DNA of 64,000 bases from the NCBI RefSeq assembly GCF_009908165.1, contig NZ_JAAAUC010000003.1:124001-188000 (forward strand), in the 5' to 3' direction. The translations under genes were made by a program, and so were the position numbers. Shown piece by piece: positions 40,413 through 49,427 of the stretch (the stretch's first letter is position 1; every line of letters begins with the position of its first letter). Below the pieces are notes generated by a model. The model did no database searches. It saw only the letters and a list, made by a program, of their open reading frames with translations, and had not been told where the DNA came from. The stretch comes from Frigidibacter albus (GTDB lineage: Bacteria > Pseudomonadota > Alphaproteobacteria > Rhodobacterales > Rhodobacteraceae).

Positions 40413-43232
40413 TCAATCTGCCGCCCGGGCCCGCTCCACGCCTTCGGTGATCGCCTGCCGCAGCTTGCGCTCCAGCGCCTCCTGCTTGGACTTCACATGC
40501 AGCTTCAGCCCGAACATGTCCTTCACGTAGAAGGTATCCACCACCTGCGCGCCATAGGTCGCAATCACGGCGCTGGCAATGTAGATATTGCTGGCCGCCA
40601 GCGTCCGCGTCAGATCATACAGAAGGCCGGGCCGGTCGCGGGTATCGACCTCGATGATGGTGTAGATGTCCGAGCCCTCGTTGTCGAAGGCGATCGAGGT
40701 GGGGAACTTGAAGCCGCGCTCGCGCTTCTTGACCTTGTCGCGGTCCTTCAGCGCCTCGCGCGCCACCACTTCGCCGCGCAGGGTCTTTTCGATCATCTGG
40801 CGCAGGCGGGGCAGGCGGCTGGCCTCGTAGGGGCGGCCCTCGATGTCCTGCACCCAGAACACCGCCGTGGCATAGCCGTCCTTGGAGGTATAGGTGCGGG
40901 CATCCACCACGTTGGCGCCGACCAGCGCCAGCGCGCCGGCAAGGCGCGAGAAGATGCCCGGATGGTCGGTCAGCGCGAAACAGGCGCGGGTGGCGTCGCG
41001 GTCGGGATCGGGCATCAGGTCGATGCGGATCTCGTCATCGCGCAGCCCGTCGAGCAGGCGGGCGAAGATGACATGGCCTTCGGTGGACAGCGCCTGCCAG
41101 TAGGGGCCGTAATGGCGGCCGATCTCGGCCTCGATCTTGTCCGCGGGCCAGAAAGCCAGCGCCTCGCGCAGGTGCTGCTTGCTCTCCTCCTCGCCGCGGT
41201 CGCGGTTCAGCGCCTCGAGCCCGTCTTCCAGGGCGATGCTGGCCAGGCTGTGCAGGCGGCGCAGCAGCATCGCCTTCCAGTTGTTCCAGGTTCCGGGGCC
41301 GACGCCGCGGATGTCGCAGACCGTCAGCACCGTCAGCAGGTCCAGCCGCTTCTTGGTCTTCACCGCCTTGGCAAAGTCGCGCAGGGTCCGCGGGTCCGAC
41401 AGGTCGCGCTTCTGCGCCACGTCGGACATGAACAGGTGATAGCGCACCAGCCATTCCACCGTCTCGGCCTCTTCGGCGTTCAACCCCAGCCGGGGCGCGA
41501 CGCGGCGGGCGATCTGCGCGCCGACGACCGAATGATCCTCGGGCCGGCCCTTGCCGATGTCATGCAAGAACAGCGCGACATAGAGGACGCGGCGGTTCAC
41601 CCCCTCCTTGAGGATGGAGGAGGACAGCGGCAGCTCCTCGACCAGTTCGCCGCTTTCGATGCGGTCCAGCGTGGCGATGCATTGGATGATATGCTCGTCC
41701 ACCGTGTAGTGGTGATAGACGTTGTATTGCATCATTGCCACGATCGGCTCGAACTCGGGGATATAGGCCCCTAGCACGCCAAGCTCGTTCATCCGGCGCA
41801 GGGCGCGTTCCGGGTTACCGTGCTTGAGCATCAGGTCGAGAAAAATCTCGGCCGCCTCGGGCGCCTCGCGCATGGCATCGTCGATCAGCGGCAGGTTCGC
41901 CGCCACCAGCCGCATCGCATCGGGATGGATCAGATAGCCCGTGCGCAGCGCCTCGTCGAAGATGCGCAGGAAGTTCAGGTTGTCGGCCAGGAAGGCCTTG
42001 GGATCTTCGACATTCAGGCGGTTGAGGTCGATCCGGTAGCCGGGGCGCACCTTCTTGCGGCGGCGGAACAGGCCTTCCAGCCGCGGCACCTTCTTGACGT
42101 GCCGCGCTTCCAGGCCGGTCAGGAAGATCCGCGTCAGCTCCCCCACCTTGGTGGCCTCGCGGAAATATTCCTGCATGAACAGCTCGACCCCGCGGCGGCC
42201 GGCGCGATCCTCATAGCCCATGCGCTGCGCGACATCGACCTGCATGTCGAAGGTCAGCTGATCGACGGCGCGCCCGCCCAGCAGATGCAGATGGCAGCGC
42301 ACCGCCCAGAGGAAATCCTCGGCCTGCTCGAATTGCAGGTATTCCTCGGCCGAGAACAGGCCGGTGCCGACGAGTTCCGACACCTCCTCGACATTGTGCA
42401 GGTACTTGGCGATCCAGTAGAGCGTCTGCAGGTCGCGCAGCCCGCCCTTGCCCTCCTTGACATTGGGCTCCAGCACATAGCGCTGGCCACCTTGCCGCCG
42501 GTGGCGTTCGGCGCGTTCGGCAAGCTTGGCCTCGATGAATTGCGGGCCGGTGCCGCGGAACAGCTCGTCCCGCAGCCGCTGGTGGAGTTCAGTGGCCAGC
42601 CGCACGTCGCCGGACAGGAAGCGATGCTCCAGCAGCGCAGTGCGGATGGTGATGTCCTCGGCCCCAAGGCGCAGGCAGTCCTTCACGGTGCGGCTGGCAT
42701 GGCCAACCTTCAGCCGCATGTCCCACAGCATGTAGAGTATGGATTCGATGACGCTCTCGGCCCAGCCGGTGATCTTCCACGGGGTCAGGAACAGCAGGTC
42801 CACATCCGACTGCGGCGCCATCTCGGCCCGGCCATAGCCCCCCACGGCGATCACCGCCAGCCGCTCGCCCTCGGTCGGGTTCGGCAGCGGGTGCAGGTGG
42901 CGGGTGGCGACGTGGAACGCCGCGCGCACGATGACATCGGTCAGCGCCGCATAGGCGCGGACGGTGGGGCCGGCGGCGCGGGGATGGGTGGCGAACTCCG
43001 CCTCGATCCGCGCCGAGCATTCGCGGCGGGCCTCGATCAGGTGCTGCACCGCCAGCGTACGCGGTGGGGTGTCGCCCTTCGGCGCCGACAGCAGGGCATC
43101 CAGCGCCGAACACAGCGCCGCGGCATCAAGGCCGGGCGCTGTGCTGGTCAGCGGTGTCGATGGGACGAGAGGGGCTGCGGGCAGCGCCGGGTCAGAACCC
43201 GGCACCACCGAAGCTTCTTGGGGCAGGGTCAA
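40413..43232 (-). CDS. glnD: Bifunctional PII uridylyltransferase/uridylyl-removing enzyme
   Basis: 939 residues if the TTG at 43232 is used; GTG codons at 43208/43205 follow AGAAG and are also plausible. Nucleotidyltransferase domain: VGGYGRAEMAPQSDVDLLFL (residues about 131-150). HD domain: ALFLHDIGKGRPEDHSVVGA. Two C-terminal ACT domains (CFALTDHPGIFSRLAGALALVG and VDTRDRPGLLYDLTRTLAASN) sense glutamine. It controls PII and hence nitrogen assimilation. The start lies inside the 3' end of the upstream lipoprotein gene (overlap of 14-41 bases). Confidence 0.95.
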   Translation of the reverse strand: MTLPQEASVVPGSDPALPAAPLVPSTPLTSTAPGLDAAALCSALDALLSAPKGDTPPRTLAVQHLIEARRECSARIEAEFATHPRAAGPTVRAYAALTDVIVRAAFHVATRHLHPLPNPTEGERLAVIAVGGYGRAEMAPQSDVDLLFLTPWKITGWAESVIESILYMLWDMRLKVGHASRTVKDCLRLGAEDITIRTALLEHRFLSGDVRLATELHQRLRDELFRGTGPQFIEAKLAERAERHRRQGGQRYVLEPNVKEGKGGLRDLQTLYWIAKYLHNVEEVSELVGTGLFSAEEYLQFEQAEDFLWAVRCHLHLLGGRAVDQLTFDMQVDVAQRMGYEDRAGRRGVELFMQEYFREATKVGELTRIFLTGLEARHVKKVPRLEGLFRRRKKVRPGYRIDLNRLNVEDPKAFLADNLNFLRIFDEALRTGYLIHPDAMRLVAANLPLIDDAMREAPEAAEIFLDLMLKHGNPERALRRMNELGVLGAYIPEFEPIVAMMQYNVYHHYTVDEHIIQCIATLDRIESGELVEELPLSSSILKEGVNRRVLYVALFLHDIGKGRPEDHSVVGAQIARRVAPRLGLNAEEAETVEWLVRYHLFMSDVAQKRDLSDPRTLRDFAKAVKTKKRLDLLTVLTVCDIRGVGPGTWNNWKAMLLRRLHSLASIALEDGLEALNRDRGEEESKQHLREALAFWPADKIEAEIGRHYGPYWQALSTEGHVIFARLLDGLRDDEIRIDLMPDPDRDATRACFALTDHPGIFSRLAGALALVGANVVDARTYTSKDGYATAVFWVQDIEGRPYEASRLPRLRQMIEKTLRGEVVAREALKDRDKVKKRERGFKFPTSIAFDNEGSDIYTIIEVDTRDRPGLLYDLTRTLAASNIYIASAVIATYGAQVVDTFYVKDMFGLKLHVKSKQEALERKLRQAITEGVERARAAD

Positions 43233-44382
43233 TCACGTAAACCTGGTTGTTGCGGACCTGCCCCACGGCGAGCCCACGTTCATTGGTGCCGTCCGAGCGC
43301 AGGCGGAAGATGCCGCTGACGCCGACGAAGCCCGAGCCTTGGGTCAGCGCCGAGGTGGTCAGCGCATCGGCCTTGCCGGCCTTCACCAGCGCGCCAATGG
43401 CGGCGATGCCGTCATAGGCAAGGCCGGAAATCGGATGCGGCGCCTCGCCGAAGGCGGACTGATAGCGCGACTGGAACTGCTGGTTCAGCGTCGGATCGGG
43501 CAGGGCGAACCAGCCGCCCTGAACGCCCGGCAGCGCCAGCGTGGCGGCCGGAATGTCCCAGCGGGTCAGGCCGATGAAGCGCGTCGTTTCACGGTCCAGC
43601 CCGGCCTCGGGCAGCAGTTGCGCCAAGAGCGGCAGCGCGCCGGCGGTGTCGGCGGTGAAGAACATCGATTGCGCGCCCGAGTCGCGGGCGGTGGACACGA
43701 TGTTCGGGACCGCGGCAACGACGCCCTCTTGCGAGAAGTCGTAGGACCCGGTGCCGGCCAGCGAGGCCCCACGCGAATTGCCGATGGCGGATTCGATGGC
43801 GCGCTTGCCGGCCTCGCCGCTGGCGTTGCGGTCATGCACCACCATGATGCGGCCGCGGCCCTGCCCGGCGGCGTAGGAGACCAGCCGGTTCGCGGTGTTC
43901 TGGAAGGTCGGCCCCAGCACGAAGACGTTGCCGCCGGCGATGTCGGGGTTGTTCGAGAACGACAGCACGTTCACGCCGCGCCCCGCAACGGCAACGCCCG
44001 CGGCATTCGCCGCCTCGGCATAGACCGGGCCGAGGATGATCTTCGCGCCCTCATCCACCGCCCGTGTGGCAGCAGAGGCGGCCCCGGCCGCCGAGGGGCC
44101 GGTGTCATAGACCCTGAGGTCGATCTGCGCGCCCTGCAGGTCCGACACGGCCAGCTGCGCGGCCTGACGCAGGCTGCGCGCGATCAGCTCGTCGCCCGAG
44201 CTGCCAGAGCCGCCGGGGACCAGCAGGGCCACCGGAACCGGGGCATCGGTGTTGATCGAGGGGCCGGTGCTGCCGGTGGCAATCGGGTCGCAGGCAGCGA
44301 CCCAGAAGGCCGAAACCAGCGCGGCAATGCGGGCAAGGGGGCGGGTCAATGGCTTGCGGGGGGTGCGGAAAACGGCGAACAT
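43192..44382 (-). CDS. Penicillin-binding protein activator / LppC-type lipoprotein
   Basis: 396 residues from the ATG at 44382 (AAGGATCG upstream). N-terminal signal with lipobox VAAC (SAFWVAACDP). The mature part is a type I periplasmic-binding fold: VALLVPGGSGSSGDELIARSLRQAAQLAV, GAKIILGPVYAEAA, RIMVVHDRNASGEAGKRAIESA, GLAYDGIAAIGALV. The family (LpoA-like, COG3107) activates penicillin-binding proteins in E. coli; in alphaproteobacteria the role is inferred. It diverges from rsmI, as in many genomes where lppC, rsmI and yraN are neighbours. Confidence 0.85.
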   Translation of the reverse strand: MFAVFRTPRKPLTRPLARIAALVSAFWVAACDPIATGSTGPSINTDAPVPVALLVPGGSGSSGDELIARSLRQAAQLAVSDLQGAQIDLRVYDTGPSAAGAASAATRAVDEGAKIILGPVYAEAANAAGVAVAGRGVNVLSFSNNPDIAGGNVFVLGPTFQNTANRLVSYAAGQGRGRIMVVHDRNASGEAGKRAIESAIGNSRGASLAGTGSYDFSQEGVVAAVPNIVSTARDSGAQSMFFTADTAGALPLLAQLLPEAGLDRETTRFIGLTRWDIPAATLALPGVQGGWFALPDPTLNQQFQSRYQSAFGEAPHPISGLAYDGIAAIGALVKAGKADALTTSALTQGSGFVGVSGIFRLRSDGTNERGLAVGQVRNNQVYVIDPAPRSFGGAGF

Positions 44383-44485
44383 GAAAGCGATCCTTGTGGT
44401 CCCGGGCATGGAAGGGCAGGGCGGCAACGCGCGATGAACCTATGCGTTCCCGGACCGGAAGGCAACTTGCACCAGGACTGGAGCG

Positions 44486-45505
44486 ATGATGACCGGCGAA
44501 GCAAAGCCCGTGCCGCTGAACGAGTCCGAACCGGGTTCGGCGAGCGCAGAGCCTCCTGAGGACGCGATTGAGCCGGTCGAGGGGACGGATGCCGACCTGC
44601 CGCCAGCTGCGGGTCTCGAGGCCAGCCCCGGCCCGCGCCACACCCATAGCCCCGCGCTCAAACCCATTGAACCCGGGCTGCATTTCCTCGCGACCCCCAT
44701 CGGGGCGGCGCGCGACATCACCCTGCGCGCGCTCGACATTCTGGCCGGCGCCGACCTGATCGCGGCCGAGGATACGCGGACCCTGCGCCACCTGATGGAC
44801 ATCCACGGCGTGCCGCTGGGGGACCGGCAGATCCTCGCCTATCACGACCATAACGGCGAGCAGATGCGGCCGCGCATCCTGCGCGCGCTGGCGATGGGCA
44901 AGGCCGTCGCCTATGCGTCGGAGGCCGGAACGCCGCTGGTCGCCGACCCCGGCTACCAGCTCGGCCGCGCCGCGATCGAGGCCGGCCACAAGGTGCTGGC
45001 TGCGCCCGGCCCCTCGGCCGTGCTGGCGGCGCTGACCGTGTCGGGCCTGCCCTCGGACCGGTTCCTGTTCGCCGGCTTTGCACCCTCCACCGCCAGCGCC
45101 CGGCTGCGCTGGCTCGAGGATCTGGCGCCGGTGGCGGCGACGGTGATCCTGTATGAATCGCCAAAACGGATTAGCGATTTGTTAGGGGCGCTTGTGCAAA
45201 GCTTCGGAGGCGAGAGGGAAGCGGCGGTGTGCCGGGAACTGACCAAACGCTTCGAAGAGGTGACGCGCGGGCCGCTTGCCACGCTGGCCGCCGATTTTGC
45301 GGACCGTGCCGTGAAGGGCGAGATCGTGGTGGTGATCGACCGGGCGCGCGGGCGCAAGGCGGACGGCGCCGATCTGGAAGCAGCGCTGAAGGACGCGCTG
45401 ACCCGGATGCGGCTGAAGGATGCTGCGGCGGCGGTCGCCGAGACATTGGGCCTGCCCAAACGTGAGGTCTATCAGGCCGCGCTGCGGCTGGGGACTGAAG
45501 ACTAG
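44486..45505 (+). CDS. rsmI: 16S rRNA (cytidine-1402 2'-O) methyltransferase RsmI
   Basis: 339 residues. After a Glu/Pro-rich N-terminal extension of about 60 residues the SAM tetrapyrrole-methylase fold begins: GLHFLATPIGAARDITLRALDILAGADLIAAEDTRT, AYHDHNGEQ, SEAGTPLVADPGYQL and APGPSAVLAALTVSGLPSDRFLFAGF. Adjacent ATG codons at 44486 and 44489. It modifies the ribosomal P site. yraN follows 28 bases later. Confidence 0.95.
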   Translation: MMTGEAKPVPLNESEPGSASAEPPEDAIEPVEGTDADLPPAAGLEASPGPRHTHSPALKPIEPGLHFLATPIGAARDITLRALDILAGADLIAAEDTRTLRHLMDIHGVPLGDRQILAYHDHNGEQMRPRILRALAMGKAVAYASEAGTPLVADPGYQLGRAAIEAGHKVLAAPGPSAVLAALTVSGLPSDRFLFAGFAPSTASARLRWLEDLAPVAATVILYESPKRISDLLGALVQSFGGEREAAVCRELTKRFEEVTRGPLATLAADFADRAVKGEIVVVIDRARGRKADGADLEAALKDALTRMRLKDAAAAVAETLGLPKREVYQAALRLGTED

Positions 45506-45533
45506 GCGCGCTGGCGCCGGAACGGAGGACGGT

Positions 45534-45890
45534 ATGGGCGGGCAGGTTTCCTATCACGGCGGGCTCGCCGCCGAAGCGCAGGTCGCCGCGCATTACCAGC
45601 GCAGCGGCCGCCCGATTGCGGCGCGGCGCTGGCGCGGCCCGGGCGGAGAGATCGACCTGATCGCCCGCGAGGGCAACGCGCTGGTCTTTGTCGAGGTCAA
45701 GAAATCCTCCAGCTTCGCGCGCGCTGCCGAGCGTCTGTCGCGGCGGCAGATGGACCGGATCTGCCGGTCTGCCGCCGCCTTCGTTGCCGGTGAACCGCTC
45801 GGCCAGAATACCGAGATGCGCTTCGATGTAGCGCTGGTCGATGGCTTTGGCCGGATCGACATCATCGAGAATGCCTTCGGAGAGTACTGA
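45534..45890 (+). CDS. yraN: YraN family endonuclease-like protein
   Basis: 118 residues with the restriction-endonuclease-like core GGEIDLIAREGNALVFVEVKKSS (E-x-D ... E-x-K). GLAAEAQVAAHYQRSG opens the domain. Function is not firmly established; proposed Holliday-junction/DNA-related role. GGAGGACGGT precedes the ATG. rsmI-yraN-gshB is a widely conserved order. Confidence 0.92.
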   Translation: MGGQVSYHGGLAAEAQVAAHYQRSGRPIAARRWRGPGGEIDLIAREGNALVFVEVKKSSSFARAAERLSRRQMDRICRSAAAFVAGEPLGQNTEMRFDVALVDGFGRIDIIENAFGEY

Positions 45891-45969
45891 CCGCGAGGCG
45901 TCTTCCCCGCCTTCCTTGCAACTGCCGCGCCGCTGATCCATCAAGGGCGCAGCACATGAGGAGGCGCGC

Positions 45970-46947
45970 ATGGCCCTGACATCCTTGCCCACAGGCTTGC
46001 CCAAAAGGCTGAAAGTCGCGATCCAGATGGATCCGATCGGCCCGATCAACATCGAGGCGGACAGCACTTTCCGCATCGCCCTGGAAGCGCAGGCGCGGGG
46101 GCATGAGCTGTTCTACTACACGCCCGACAAGCTGTCCTACCGCGAGGGCCGGGTGCTGGCGCGGGGCTGGCCGTTGACGGTGCGGCGCGAGGTCGGGAAC
46201 CACTACACGCTGGGCGCCGAGACCGAGATCGACCTGGCCGAATGGGATGTGGTCTGGTTGCGGCAGGATCCACCCTTCGACATGGGCTATATCACCACGA
46301 CGCACCTGCTGGAGCGGATCCATCCGGCGACGCTTGTGGTCAATGACCCGTTCTGGGTGCGCAACTCGCCCGAGAAGCTCCTGGTGCTGAACTTCCCCGA
46401 CCTGACGCCGCCGACGCTGATCGCCCGCGATCTGGCCGCGATCCGCTCGTTCAAGGCGGCGCATGGCGACATCATCCTCAAGCCGCTTTACGGCAATGGC
46501 GGGGCGGGGGTGTTCCGGCTCGACCCGAATGACCGCAACCTTGCCAGCCTGCATGAGCTGTTCACCTCGATGAGCCGCGAGCCGCTGATTGCGCAGAAAT
46601 TCGTCCCCGATGTCAGCAAGGGCGACAAGCGGATCATCCTGGTGGATGGCGAGCCGGTGGGCGCGATCAACCGGGTGCCGGCCGAGGGCGAGACGCGGTC
46701 GAACATGCATGTCGGCGGGCGGCCCGAGAAGATCGGGCTGACGGCGCGGGATCTGGAAATCTGCGCGCGTCTGGCGCCGGTGCTGAAGGAAAAGGGCCAG
46801 GTCTTCGTCGGCATCGACGTGATCGGCGACTGGCTGACCGAGATCAACGTGACCTCGCCCACCGGCATCCAGGAGCTGGAGCGCTTCGACGGCACCAATA
46901 CCGCCGAGCGGATCTGGCAGGTGATCGAGGCGAAGCGCGGCGGCTGA
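45970..46947 (+). CDS. gshB: Glutathione synthetase
   Basis: 325 residues, ATP-grasp. [20 protein letters not shown] at the N-terminus, [37 protein letters not shown] (ATP loop), [20 protein letters not shown] and [21 protein letters not shown]. It joins gamma-glutamylcysteine with glycine. AGGAGG precedes the ATG, and the next gene begins 1 base after the stop. Confidence 0.97.
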   Translation: MALTSLPTGLPKRLKVAIQMDPIGPINIEADSTFRIALEAQARGHELFYYTPDKLSYREGRVLARGWPLTVRREVGNHYTLGAETEIDLAEWDVVWLRQDPPFDMGYITTTHLLERIHPATLVVNDPFWVRNSPEKLLVLNFPDLTPPTLIARDLAAIRSFKAAHGDIILKPLYGNGGAGVFRLDPNDRNLASLHELFTSMSREPLIAQKFVPDVSKGDKRIILVDGEPVGAINRVPAEGETRSNMHVGGRPEKIGLTARDLEICARLAPVLKEKGQVFVGIDVIGDWLTEINVTSPTGIQELERFDGTNTAERIWQVIEAKRGG

Positions 46948-46948
46948 C

Positions 46949-47875
46949 ATGAGCCGGCACCTGGGCCTGCTGAACACGGCGCTGCGGCTTGGTACCAAGC
47001 CGGCGCTGGCGCGGATGCGCGATCCGGTGCTGGCGCGGGCGATGATGGAGAGGGGCGCGCGCTGGATGTTCCGCGCGCCGCCGCATCTGCTGGTGCTGGA
47101 TGCGCCGCTTTGCGGCGTGCCGGGGCTGCGCATCTCCGCCGGGCGGGTGGCGCCGGGCCATGCCATCTTGCACCTGCATGGCGGGGCCTTTGTCGCGGGC
47201 TCGCCGCGGACCCATCAGGCGATGCTGGGGCGGCTGTCGCGGCTCTCGGGCCTTGAGGTCTTCGCGCCCGCCTACCGGCTGGCGCCCGAACATCCGTTTC
47301 CCGCCGCGCTGGAGGATGCCGAGGCGGCCTTTGCCGGGCTGCTGGCGCGGGGCTATGCGCCGGAGCGGATTGCGCTTGGCGGCGACAGCGCCGGCGGCGG
47401 GCTCGCCTTCGCGCTGCTGGCGCGGCTTTATGCGGCGGGCACGGTGCCGGGGTTTGTCTATGGGTTCTCGCCCTGGTCGGACCTGACCGGGTCGGGCGAA
47501 TCGATCCGCAGGAATGCCCGCGCCGACCCGATGCTGCCGGCGGCGCGGCTGGCCGATGTGGCGCAGATGTATCTGCAGGGGCATCCGGCGGGTGATCCCG
47601 GCGCCTCGCCGCTGTTCGCGGAATTTCCGGGCGCGCCGCCGGTGCTGCTGCAGGTCGGCAGCACCGAGATCTTGCTGGACGATTCGCTGCGGCTGGCGGA
47701 GCGGCTGCGCGGCTTTGGCGCGGCGGTCGATCTGCAGCTGCTGCCGGGCGTGCCGCATGTCTGCCAGCTGTTCGACGGCTGGGTGCCCGAGGCGCGGGCG
47801 GCGCTGCGGGTCGCCGCTGCCGCGATTCGCGCCGGGCTGTTCAGGCCGGAACCGACAGCGTCAGCCGGAAGCTGA
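46949..47875 (+). CDS. Alpha/beta hydrolase of the hormone-sensitive-lipase family
   Basis: 308 residues. Oxyanion motif HLHGGAFVAGSPRTH, nucleophile motif ALGGDSAGGGLA, then DPMLPAARL (Asp of the triad region) and GVPHVCQLF (His). This is the HSL-type esterase family; substrate unknown. Start one base after the gshB stop. The last 35 bases overlap the convergent comM gene. Confidence 0.85.
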   Translation: MSRHLGLLNTALRLGTKPALARMRDPVLARAMMERGARWMFRAPPHLLVLDAPLCGVPGLRISAGRVAPGHAILHLHGGAFVAGSPRTHQAMLGRLSRLSGLEVFAPAYRLAPEHPFPAALEDAEAAFAGLLARGYAPERIALGGDSAGGGLAFALLARLYAAGTVPGFVYGFSPWSDLTGSGESIRRNARADPMLPAARLADVAQMYLQGHPAGDPGASPLFAEFPGAPPVLLQVGSTEILLDDSLRLAERLRGFGAAVDLQLLPGVPHVCQLFDGWVPEARAALRVAAAAIRAGLFRPEPTASAGS

Positions 47876-49355
47876 CCGCCTCGGCCACATGCGGTTTGCG
47901 CACAGCCTCGGACCCTTCCAGATCGGCAATCGTCCGCGCCACCCGCAGCACCCGGTGATAACCGCGGGCCGAGAGGCCGAAGCGCTGCGCCACCATCGAC
48001 AGCAGCGCCCGGCCCTCGGCATCGGGGCTCGCCACCTCCTCCAGCACCGCGCCCTCGGTATCGGCGTTGACGCGCACCCCCGGGGCGGCCGCGTAGCGGG
48101 CGGTCTGCAGATCGCGCGCAGCGGCGACGCGGGCGGCGACCTCGGCCGAGCCCTCGCCCGAAGCGGGCAGGTCGAGGTCGGTATAGGCGACGGGCGGCAC
48201 CTCGACCCGCAGATCGAAGCGGTCCATCAGCGGGCCGGAAATGCGGCCGAGGTAATCCTCGCCGCAGGCCGGAACGCGGGCACAGGCGCGGGCGGGGTCG
48301 GCGAGATAGCCGCATTTGCAGGGGTTGGCGGCGGCGACCAGCAGGAAGCGGCAGGGATAGCGGATATGGGCATTGGCGCGGGCCACCATCACCTCGCCGG
48401 TCTCCAGCGGCTGGCGCAGGGTTTCGAGCACCTGCCGGGGAAATTCCGGCAGTTCATCGAGGAACAGCACGCCATTATGCGCAAGGCTGATCTCGCCGGG
48501 TTTCGCGCCGCGGCCGCCGCCGATGATCGCGGCCATCGAGGCGGTGTGGTGGGGGTCGCGGTAGGGCCTTGTGCGGGAGATGCCACCTTCGGACAGCAGC
48601 CCCGCCAGCGAGTGGATCATCGAGGTTTCCAGCGCCTCGGCCGCCGACAGCGGCGGCAAGATCCCCGGCATCCGCGCCGCCAGCATCGACTTGCCGGAGC
48701 CGGGGGAGCCGACCATCAGCACATGATGCCGCCCCGCCGCTGCAATCTCCAGCGCGCGGCGGGCGCGTTCCTGGCCTTTCACGTCGCGCAGGTCGCGGGC
48801 GCCGGTGTCCGCCACCACTTCGCCCGGTTCGGCGGGCAGCAGCGGCGACTGGCCGGTGTAATGGCGGATCGCCTCGGTCAGGCTGGCGGGGGCGATGACC
48901 TGCGTGGCGCCGACCCAGGCCGCCTCGGCGCCGCAGGCCTTGGGGCACATCAGCATCCGGCCCTCGGCGGCCGCAGCCATCGCGGCGGGCAGGGCGCCGA
49001 TCACCGGGACGAGGCGGCCGTCCAGCGACAGCTCACCAAGCGCCACGGTGTTCTCCACCTCCTCGCGCGGCAGGATCTCGATGGCGGCCAGCAGCGCCAG
49101 CGCGATCGGCAGGTCGAAATGCGAGCCTTCCTTGGGCAGGTCGGCGGGCGAGAGGTTGACGGTGATCTTCTTCGACGGCAGCGCGATGGAGAGGGCGGAG
49201 AGAGCCGCCCGCACCCGCTCCCGCGCCTCGGACACCGCCTTGTCGGCCAGCCCGACGACGGTGAAGCCCGGCAGGCCCGGGGTCAGCGCGCATTGCACCT
49301 CGACGATGCGCGCCTCGACCCCCTCGAAGGCCACCGTATAGGCCCGTGCCACCAT
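47841..49355 (-). CDS. comM: YifB/ComM family Mg-chelatase-like AAA+ ATPase
   Basis: 504 residues. N-terminal Lon-protease-like fold (VEVQCALTPGLPGFTVVGLADKAVSEARERVR, VNLSPADLPKEGSHFDLPIALALL). AAA core: Walker A VGSPGSGKSMLA, GVLFLDELPEFP, and a Zn-type Cys set CKCGYLADPARACARVPACGEDYLGRISGPLMDRFDLRVEV. In naturally competent bacteria ComM is the branch-migration helicase for transformation. The gene is alone on its strand. Confidence 0.93.
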   Translation of the reverse strand: MVARAYTVAFEGVEARIVEVQCALTPGLPGFTVVGLADKAVSEARERVRAALSALSIALPSKKITVNLSPADLPKEGSHFDLPIALALLAAIEILPREEVENTVALGELSLDGRLVPVIGALPAAMAAAAEGRMLMCPKACGAEAAWVGATQVIAPASLTEAIRHYTGQSPLLPAEPGEVVADTGARDLRDVKGQERARRALEIAAAGRHHVLMVGSPGSGKSMLAARMPGILPPLSAAEALETSMIHSLAGLLSEGGISRTRPYRDPHHTASMAAIIGGGRGAKPGEISLAHNGVLFLDELPEFPRQVLETLRQPLETGEVMVARANAHIRYPCRFLLVAAANPCKCGYLADPARACARVPACGEDYLGRISGPLMDRFDLRVEVPPVAYTDLDLPASGEGSAEVAARVAAARDLQTARYAAAPGVRVNADTEGAVLEEVASPDAEGRALLSMVAQRFGLSARGYHRVLRVARTIADLEGSEAVRKPHVAEAVSFRLTLSVPA

Positions 49356-49381
49356 TCGCCTTCACCCCCAACGGCCCCCGT

Positions 49382-49422
49382 CGTTAACCCTTAGGGAAGG
49401 ATCGGTTTAAGAATGGTTAACG
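49382..49422. promoter_or_regulatory. Paired GTTAAC motifs upstream of comM
   Basis: CGTTAACC (49382-49389) and GGTTAACG (49415-49422) form an 8-bp inverted repeat 27-67 bp upstream of the comM start. TTAACC-type half-sites resemble CtrA binding motifs. AT-rich compared with its surroundings. Confidence 0.4.
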
Positions 49423-49427
49423 CCGCT

